A stretch of 64,000 nt of DNA from Brachionus manjavacas (lineage: Eukaryota > Rotifera > Eurotatoria > Ploima > Brachionidae): NCBI GenBank assembly GCA_019054805.1, contig JAHQIY010000006.1, positions 2,728,001 through 2,792,000 on the forward strand. The letters run 5' to 3'. The notes beneath the pieces were generated by a model. That model ran no database searches and was not told the origin of the DNA. It saw only the letters and a program-made list of their open reading frames with translations. The first letter of the stretch is position 1, and every line of letters starts with the position of its first letter. Positions 58,301-64,000 of the stretch are shown here, piece after piece. Both the position numbers and the translations under genes were made by a program.

Positions 58301-59844
58301 AAACCGTGCAAAAATGTTACAAATAGCATCTATTAATATATTGATTCTTCATTTTGTTTTCTTAATCGAAGAATCGATATATTTTATCTAAAACTAAAAT
58401 CATATCAACAACTAAATATACTAGACTTACTGATATTTTATCATTCTATCATGAAACAAGATAAAAACATTAAAAATTTAGTTTAAATTATTTTTTATTA
58501 ATTAATGCAACTTACGTTTCGGAATTTTGAATACAAATCTTGTGCTTTCTGGTCCTTATCATCATCTGACATTGCCAAGACTTGAAGTATATTTGCGATC
58601 TTGGATAATTTTAGAACTAAATTTGATCTTTTATTACTTTTTGATAAAATACTTGCATAAGATTGTGTCGAGCTACATTGCTTATCTGAACATCTGAGAG
58701 AACACCATAAGGCTCTGGGTCACAAATCGCCGGACATATGTACAAAGCCATAATTAAATCACAGCATAATTTACGTGCTAACTAATAAAAGACAAAATAT
58801 TAGATCAAAAAACTTTCTATTATTTCAATTTACTTCAGTTGAGTTGGTTCTATTTGTTTTGCCAATTAAAGTGAAAAACTGATTGACCAGCCAGGTCATC
58901 GAAGGAGGAAAGGCGTAAAGACTAGAACTGATGCTTTCTATAAATGACATGGAAGTGTTATAAAGTAGATTAACAATTTTTTCGCGATATTTTTGCGTTT
59001 TTATTTTGTACTCTTTTGTGCTCGGGTGACCAAATTTATTTATCTTTTCCTCGGTTGAAAATCTTGCCATTGCTTTGTCCGGATCAATGTCCAAAAACCA
59101 TTCATCAGTTAGAATTTGATTTATAGGCTCGTGAAGTGCTGTTATCAAAAACAATTGAGCTGAATGTGAAAAAGAAGTGTACAGTTTGAAAAGTATGTTA
59201 AATGAACACGACTGTTTGCGGATTAATTTTCTCAGGTCTACACTCTGAGCTTCCTCGGCACAAAATTGGTTTTTCAGCAAATTTTTCAGCAACTGTAAAC
59301 ATAATGACTCGTCCTGTACAAGAACACAATTGCCGTATAGAGACTGAAATACAATTTGAATAAGATTTTGAGGCGAGAATATCTGGTTGTCTACACCACG
59401 TATAAACTCGACAGAGTTTAGAAAAAAACCCGAGTTTATTTTTTCGGCTTTTAGGATCAAATTTGCCAAGCATTGGGGCTTATCTCTTAGCGATTTTAAA
59501 AATTCGCCAACATAATAGTCAAAGTGGCTTAGAATTTTATAAGATTCGATGAATTGGTGATTATTGGTAATAAGTGAAAATTTTTTACATTGATTTTTTA
59601 TAGATTTGTTACGACCAAAAATCAATTCATCCAATATCGAGTGATGTCTAGATATTAGCCATTGTTTGTTAAAAAGTTTTTCTGACTTTTTAATCAGCTA
59701 AAATAGAATGTTGAAAATTTGATTTTTTTGTTAATTAAGTTCAAATACCTGATCGTATAGATCTACTAGATGTTTTTTCTCTGATTGCACGAACATGGCC
59801 TCGTCCTTAAGGCGCTTTATCAAACTTTTCAGGTCTTCATCCAT
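48167..59844 (-). CDS. GAPVD1: GAPVD1 (Gapex-5/RME-6): RasGAP plus VPS9 domain protein, complete
   Basis: Thirteen exons, all in phase: 59844-59749, 59697-58834, 58781-58653, 58599-58516, 56693-56466, 56411-55955, 54153-53543, 52089-51649, 51588-51529, 51479-50983, 50932-50275, 48537-48315, 48264-48167. They give 1481 residues (human about 1478). GAPVD1 activates Rab5 on endocytic vesicles and has an N-terminal RasGAP fold. RasGAP (to about residue 465): SLYGNCVLVQDES, SFNILFKLYTSF, LFLITALHEPINQIL, MALYICPAICDPEPYG, ISNVARHNLMQ. The middle is Ser/Asn-rich with conserved islands (CPGMLAEEKVLND, EGISEACETTECHS, KFCKFEINK). Then FLDAKKKLRLVL, the helical bundle MYLKIQLYDSISLQDKE and the VPS9 core ECPWTAAQ, YRTPQDKL, CADDLHPVLIYVIIMANPP, with the catalytic Asp and Tyr present. 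The classical RasGAP arginine-finger segment is RKQSCS, so GAP activity is uncertain. Confidence 0.95.
48841..50055 (+). mobile_element. 5'-truncated LINE between two ~142-bp direct repeats (GAPVD1 intron 11)
   Basis: A CR1/L2-like RT fragment runs 48983-49893, antisense to GAPVD1. It starts in the palm at LYADDCKIIV and runs through LAAWCDKWLMKLNLGKCKVMH, KTEKDLGVHVS, YVRPHLEYAI, VQRRATK and ends FRNRVARMWNKLPDSVI...SFKKRID. Two in-frame stops (49406-49408 and 49496-49498) kill it. A 3' tail of about 60 bp ends in an (ACT)n run at 49861-49893. Both sides carry the same sequence: 48841-48982 and 49894-50055. They differ by one visible substitution (tatgac/tataac) and one insertion of about 20 bp. 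It fits a retro-insertion with an exceptionally long target duplication. Confidence 0.85.
52935..53190. mobile_element. palindromic MITE, copy 3, decayed (GAPVD1 intron 7)
   Basis: Shares with the 1.7- and 22.7-kb copies the blocks tgaataacttttttac, tttagttctgta and, on the other arm, atttctgttctttc. Arms are more diverged and the target duplication is not readable. It lies in the 1.45-kb intron between GAPVD1 exons 8 and 7. Confidence 0.5.
54665..54862. repeat. MITE-like palindrome with perfect 41-nt arms (GAPVD1 intron 6)
   Basis: 54689-54729 and 54796-54836 are perfect reverse complements over 41 nt (arm begins cagctgatacaaactttg). The pairing extends outward, with a few mismatches, to about 70 nt per arm. 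The 66-nt loop is A/T-rich. Perfect arms in this AT-rich intron suggest a recent foldback or MITE insertion, or active gene conversion between arms. Confidence 0.75.
55063..55334 (+). mobile_element. GC-richer retro-tail with (TTA)n (GAPVD1 intron 6)
   Basis: About 240 bp of far higher GC than its flanks ends in a (TTA)n run at 55304-55334. The junction (ttgctgtag then the microsatellite) resembles the 3' end of the LINE at 49.8 kb (ttgctgtagtcatcc then ACT repeats). So it is likely a LINE 3' end or a SINE that uses the same machinery. The 72-codon minus-strand frame through it is probably not a gene. Confidence 0.5.
56694..58515. other. GAPVD1 intron 4
   Basis: 1.8-kb A/T-rich intron with no recognised element. 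A 61-codon plus-strand frame at 56767-56952 carries no motif. Confidence 0.6.
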
Positions 59845-62808
59845 TTCGGTTTTTAGCACTAGTTTTGGAAAATTTTGCTAGTGTGAGAATTATCTTATAT
59901 CTTAATTTATTTGGTGTTTTTTTTATATGAATTATATAAGAAATTAATTTTACATCTTATATTTGTTAAAATGAGAAAAAAGCTGATAAAAATTTGAATT
60001 AAAATAACTTCAATTTAATTTATAATTATGATCTTTCAAATAATTATTAATATTATAATTAATATTTTGAACTATCTGACTTGAGCTAACTAAAGAGAAT
60101 GCTACTTTGAACTAGATGAATATAAGCAAACCAGCAGTTATTTTAAATCAAATTAACATTATATATACTAATTTTATTTGAAATTCACTTTTAAGACAAA
60201 ACTAAGATTTTGTTATAATAAATCTATGAAAAATCGTACCGTTCTTAATATTTTAGAAAGATTTCATTAAAAAAAAAGTCAAAATTAAATTTACGGAAGT
60301 TTTTTGCTTGTTTTCTGCTTTCGATTGTCAATACTGTTTCCTTTTGTTGTTCAGAATGCGGAAGCATACTTGGTGTCCCTTGGGGTGGAAATAAAGATTC
60401 TTAAATTTTGTGCTTTTTTGTAGTAAGAAGTTTTAAAGAAATCAAATGATTAAGAAAAAAGTAAATTATAAATTTTCTTTCTATAAATCTTTAAAATTAT
60501 TGATAGACAGTAGAAAGTCTTCAACTTCTTATTTAGTTTTTGATCAATATTTATTTTAATCAGATAATTTACTTAAAAATTTATTTGAAAATGCAAAATT
60601 ATTAATATAAAGTTGAAATATGTATAATTTTTAATAATTGATTAAAGTTAAGTTGTCATTAACGAACAATAATTTATTTTAAAAAAACAGAAAAGAAGGG
60701 AAACTTTATTTTTGATTTATATTAATTTTTTGATTCTTAGAGAATGATCAGTTTACCCAAAAATCAAAAATCTTTTTCTCACAGAATAATTCTAATATTT
60801 AAAAGATCCTTGAGCCTTTAAAACGTCTTAAAAATCTTTTTGACTGTATGTTAATGTTGTTAATTTTGTTAAAATCTAATTATTTTTCACACAGAATATG
60901 AGTTTTCAAATAAAGTAATTTGCAAGCTTTTTTAATCATCTTCAATTTTTTTACAGTTCATTATCATTTGTTTGTAAAATTTAACGAAAATTTTTATATT
61001 TTTTTTTATTTCAAATAAATTTTTAATTTTGACATAAAAATTTAATCTGGCTTAGCGATTTCAAAGAAAAAATAATGCAATGGCTAGAAAAAAAATCTTT
61101 AAAAATAAAAGCATAAAAATTAAACAAAAAAAAATTGATTTTTTTGTTAGTATTATTACTTTAAACTTGATAAGAGAATTATCAAAAAGAAATATTTAAA
61201 AAAATAAGAGCTGTTAAAAAATGGGAATATGTAAGAACTGAAAATAAAATTATTTAATTCACATATTTTACATTAATGTTTTTTAGCTAAAAGAAAAAAC
61301 ATAGAATAAATTAATATATAAAGACTCTAGACAATAAACAAAAATCTTCTATTTTTTACAGGTTTATTTGATTTATTGTCAGAATACTTATTCAAATCTA
61401 TCAAGACGTTTTTTTTTTAACTTATTTTTTATTTTCAATTACCCTTAAATTCAAATAAATATTCTTAGTTATTTTTCTAATAAAACTATCTGATGTCTAA
61501 TTATTATTTTTTTTAGTCAATGTAAATTTTTTATTCTTATCTCAATTACAATTAATACTAAAATCTTAGCATTTGATATCTTTTTTTTATTTATTAATTC
61601 CAGATTTATTTTATTAACTAGAATTACTTTTCTGTGCAAATTTTATTTTATTTTCATAAAAGTTGTTGAATTTAATAAAATCTAATAGATCTCTAAATTT
61701 GAGTAATTTGTTTATTTTCGTTTAAGATAATTATGATTTCAAATATTATTATAGAAAATTTCTGTTATAATTGTTTACATTTTTTTTAGCTTTGAGTGGT
61801 TTATGGTCAACAGAAACAAGTCAGTTATCTAATTAACAAATAAAAAAAAAGTTCAATATCATTAACTTAAATTTTATAGTATTGAACTAAAGAAAAACAA
61901 ATTTTAAAAGTTAAAATAACAATTTTTGATTTATGATAATGATTTTAAAATTTTATCTACAAGTTTTAAATTAAAAATAATCCTTTTTTTTCGAATAAAT
62001 TATCAGCAATGCCAGCTTAAGAAGCTTGAATCATTTACTATTTTAAAATTATTATAAATGGGCTCAGTTGAATCCTGATTGCTTAAAAGCTAATCGCCTA
62101 TAAGCACCTAGTAAATATTTGCGCATTTAGAAAAAAACCAAATCATAAAATCAGATCAGGCATAAGTAATTAAATAACTAAAGAAATTATTTGTTGAATT
62201 TAAAAAATACTTATTCAAGTAGGAGTTAAAAGCGTTAATTTATATCAATTATTATGAATTGATGTAAATTTTTAAGTTCAAAATCGCCCACAAGTTACAA
62301 ATATTTTGACAAAATTCTAATTTTAAGTATTATTTAAAAAAACCAAAAAGCAATGCAAAAAGATGAAAAGTCAAATTTTTACTAATCAATTCTAGATCCT
62401 TACCGAAACCCCATCAAGTTTAAGTAAAGAATTATCGTTCAATTTATTATCTTAAAACAAAATAGAAGAGCGACTTGAATACAAACAACTAGATGAATAA
62501 ATCTATAAACGTAGATCGAATTCAAGAGATTTAAAATTATTTTTTTTCTATTCGCTTTTTTTTGTTGCATTCAAAATGTATAAGGTTAAATAATTTTATC
62601 TTATCTAATAAAATTACTAAAATTGAATTCAGAAAATTCCAAATAACTGATTGCCATGAATCGTTCAGATTGTAAACATTTTGATATAAAAAGCTGATAA
62701 ATAGATTGCTTCTGTTTACTCTTTTTTTAGACTAATAAAACCCCTTAGTATGTTTAAATTAACTTTAATCTATATGCTAATTCTTATCATTTACCTTTAG
62801 AATAGATA
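59845..62808. other. long AT-rich intergenic stretch
   Basis: About 3 kb between the divergent GAPVD1 and PDZ/ZM genes. It presumably contains both promoters and a 5' UTR intron of the PDZ gene, because ttacctttag stands 7 nt before its ATG. I see no open frames, RNA genes or bounded repeats. Confidence 0.5.
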
Positions 62809-64000
62809 ATGCTGGAGAAGGTGCACATTCGAAGAGAATCTAAAGAAATACCATTCGGTTTCAAGATTCAGGGTACTTTTAAACAAATAACCAGAGGATT
62901 TAGTTAATTTTTTTTCAAAGGTGGTTCGGAATTTTCGATACCACTCTCGGTGCTTCAAGTAACACCAGAAAGCGTCGCGGAAAAATGTGGATTGCGCTCT
63001 GGTGATGCTATTTTAGAAATAAATGGCATACAGACAGTCCAAATGGAGCATAACCAAGCCAAAAAAGAAATAATAAAGTGTGGTAATGACTTTTTTCTAA
63101 CAGTACAACGAAATGCTGTAGATACTGTAAAGCCACAGCATACACCATTGTCTCAACTTAAGTCCAATCCTCCAGTAAATTTGAACAATTTGGCACCACC
63201 GCCTCTAGCAGCCAAAACTGATTTGACTGCCAATAAAACCGAAATGATTAATATTGGCACAAGTCACAATCGAGCACCTATGCCATTCAATAAAGCTGTC
63301 GGAAATGGAATAGACTACAAATCAGCTAAGCCCGCAAATTGGAAGCCTGGCGATTATACAAAATGGGCACCTGAAACCCCTCAGCAAAATGAACCTCGTA
63401 ATGAATCAATAGGCGTAAAATAAATTTTATTTATTTTTTTATATTTAGCTACAGTAACTGCAGTTTTTCATAAACAGTACAATACGCCTATAGGTATGTA
63501 CTCGGATTCGAATGTTTTTCAAGAATTTCAGAATCAAACCAAAGGCATTTTGCCTGAAATTGCTAACAAAAATCCCGTACCAAAAGGTCCATCGACAGTG
63601 TCATCTTTTGCCAGTCAAGATTACCATCCACAAGCTTCAAGTAATCCACCGGTTGGAACTAACTCGCTATCAATGAAAATGTTGAACCAAGGAATTAATG
63701 AAGCTCAGACCAACAATGGTAAAAAAATAAATATAAAATTTAATTAAGGACTTAAGGTTTATTTTCTTTAATAGGTCAGCCTCCATCGATTTTTGATCTT
63801 AAAAGAGGAAATCCCACAGGCGCAACTGTGCCAAGAGGATTTAAAAGTGTTCAAGCACCAGTAAATTTTTAGTCTAAAAATAACCTAAAATTTTTACCTC
63901 GGATTGTTTAGGCTGTTCTGCCTTCAGAGCAAAGACACGCACCAATGCGTGTTGAATATCAAGCTCAGCATGTAAAGCAGAATTGGATTGAGCCCAAGTA
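62809..64000 (+). CDS. PDZ and ZM-motif protein (Zasp/PDLIM type), 5' part
   Basis: Exons 62809-62872, 62921-63397, 63449-63718, 63775-63860 and 63912 onward join in frame; the gene runs off the window. The N-terminal PDZ domain (residues about 1-85) has the carboxylate loop PFGFKIQGG, then SIPLSVLQVTPESVAEKCG, LRSGDAILEINGI and FFLTVQR. After a Pro/Asn-rich linker comes the ZM (Zasp-like) motif AVFHKQYNTPIGMYSDSNVF, which binds alpha-actinin rod with the PDZ. These proteins sit at Z-discs and stress-fibre ends. LIM domains would be expected further 3'. An apparent read-through frame past 63397 ends in TAA and is intronic; the donor gtaatg at 63398 gives the phase that preserves the ZM motif. 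Confidence 0.88.

Noticed and set aside
48167..59844. Treating the VPS9, central and RasGAP exons as separate genes
   Set aside because: All 13 exons join in phase and the product has the length and order of GAPVD1.
63398..63448. A 34-bp intron starting at gtaaaa (63415) or a true stop after SIGVK
   Set aside because: That junction breaks the frame; the donor gtaatg at 63398 keeps the ZM motif in phase.
1..64000. CRISPR arrays, bacterial operons, rRNA genes
   Set aside because: None seen; the window is eukaryotic with spliced genes. Microsatellites explain the short regular repeats.

Overview
The window is eukaryotic nuclear DNA from a small, very AT-rich animal genome. Evidence: spliced genes with GT-AG introns, mostly 45-60 bp with some of 1-2 kb; metazoan orthologues (SUCO, GAPVD1, RNF103, PRPF4, cofilin, a PDZ/ZM protein); a tRNA-Lys; and relics of animal-type transposons. 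The two RING-plus-coiled-coil genes, one with a MATH-like tail and one with an NHL-like propeller, are of a kind I associate with monogonont rotifers such as Brachionus. That assignment is an inference from memory, about 0.6 sure. I rebuilt exons by hand from the six frames; every junction given keeps the reading frame.

Layout. 1-987: 3' end of NOP56 (+). 3.1-5.5 kb: SUCO-type SUN protein (-), first exon not found. 8.2-10.1 kb: complete six-exon CYP4-like P450 (+). 10.6-13.4 kb: broken CR1/L2-like LINE (-). 16.3-16.8 kb: ADF/cofilin (+). 18.2-24.2 kb: transposon relics around a five-exon BEN-domain gene (+, 20.9-22.5 kb). 24.6-25.1 kb: a small ORF and tRNA-Lys (-). 26.7-27.9 kb: Mutator-like element with a SWIM finger. 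28.4-30.0 kb (+) and 31.0-34.7 kb (-): two convergent RING genes. 35.0-38.6 kb: RNF103 (+). 40.9-42.0 kb: arrestin-domain protein (-). 45.1-47.9 kb: PRPF4 (-). 48.2-59.8 kb: complete 13-exon GAPVD1 (-), with a LINE, MITEs and a GC-rich retro-tail in its introns. 62.8-64.0 kb: 5' part of a PDZ/ZM (Zasp/PDLIM-type) gene (+).

These are independent single-gene loci, not an operon or pathway cluster. Housekeeping functions (snoRNP, spliceosome, actin turnover, Rab5 trafficking, ER ubiquitin ligase) sit beside lineage-type genes. The most informative signals are structural: a LINE relic between direct copies of about 142 bp, a MULE with a 9-bp target duplication, a TTAA-flanked piggyBac-like MITE, perfect long palindromes, and a scrap of GAPVD1 exon 12 copied beside PRPF4. 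I found no convincing new multi-gene system.
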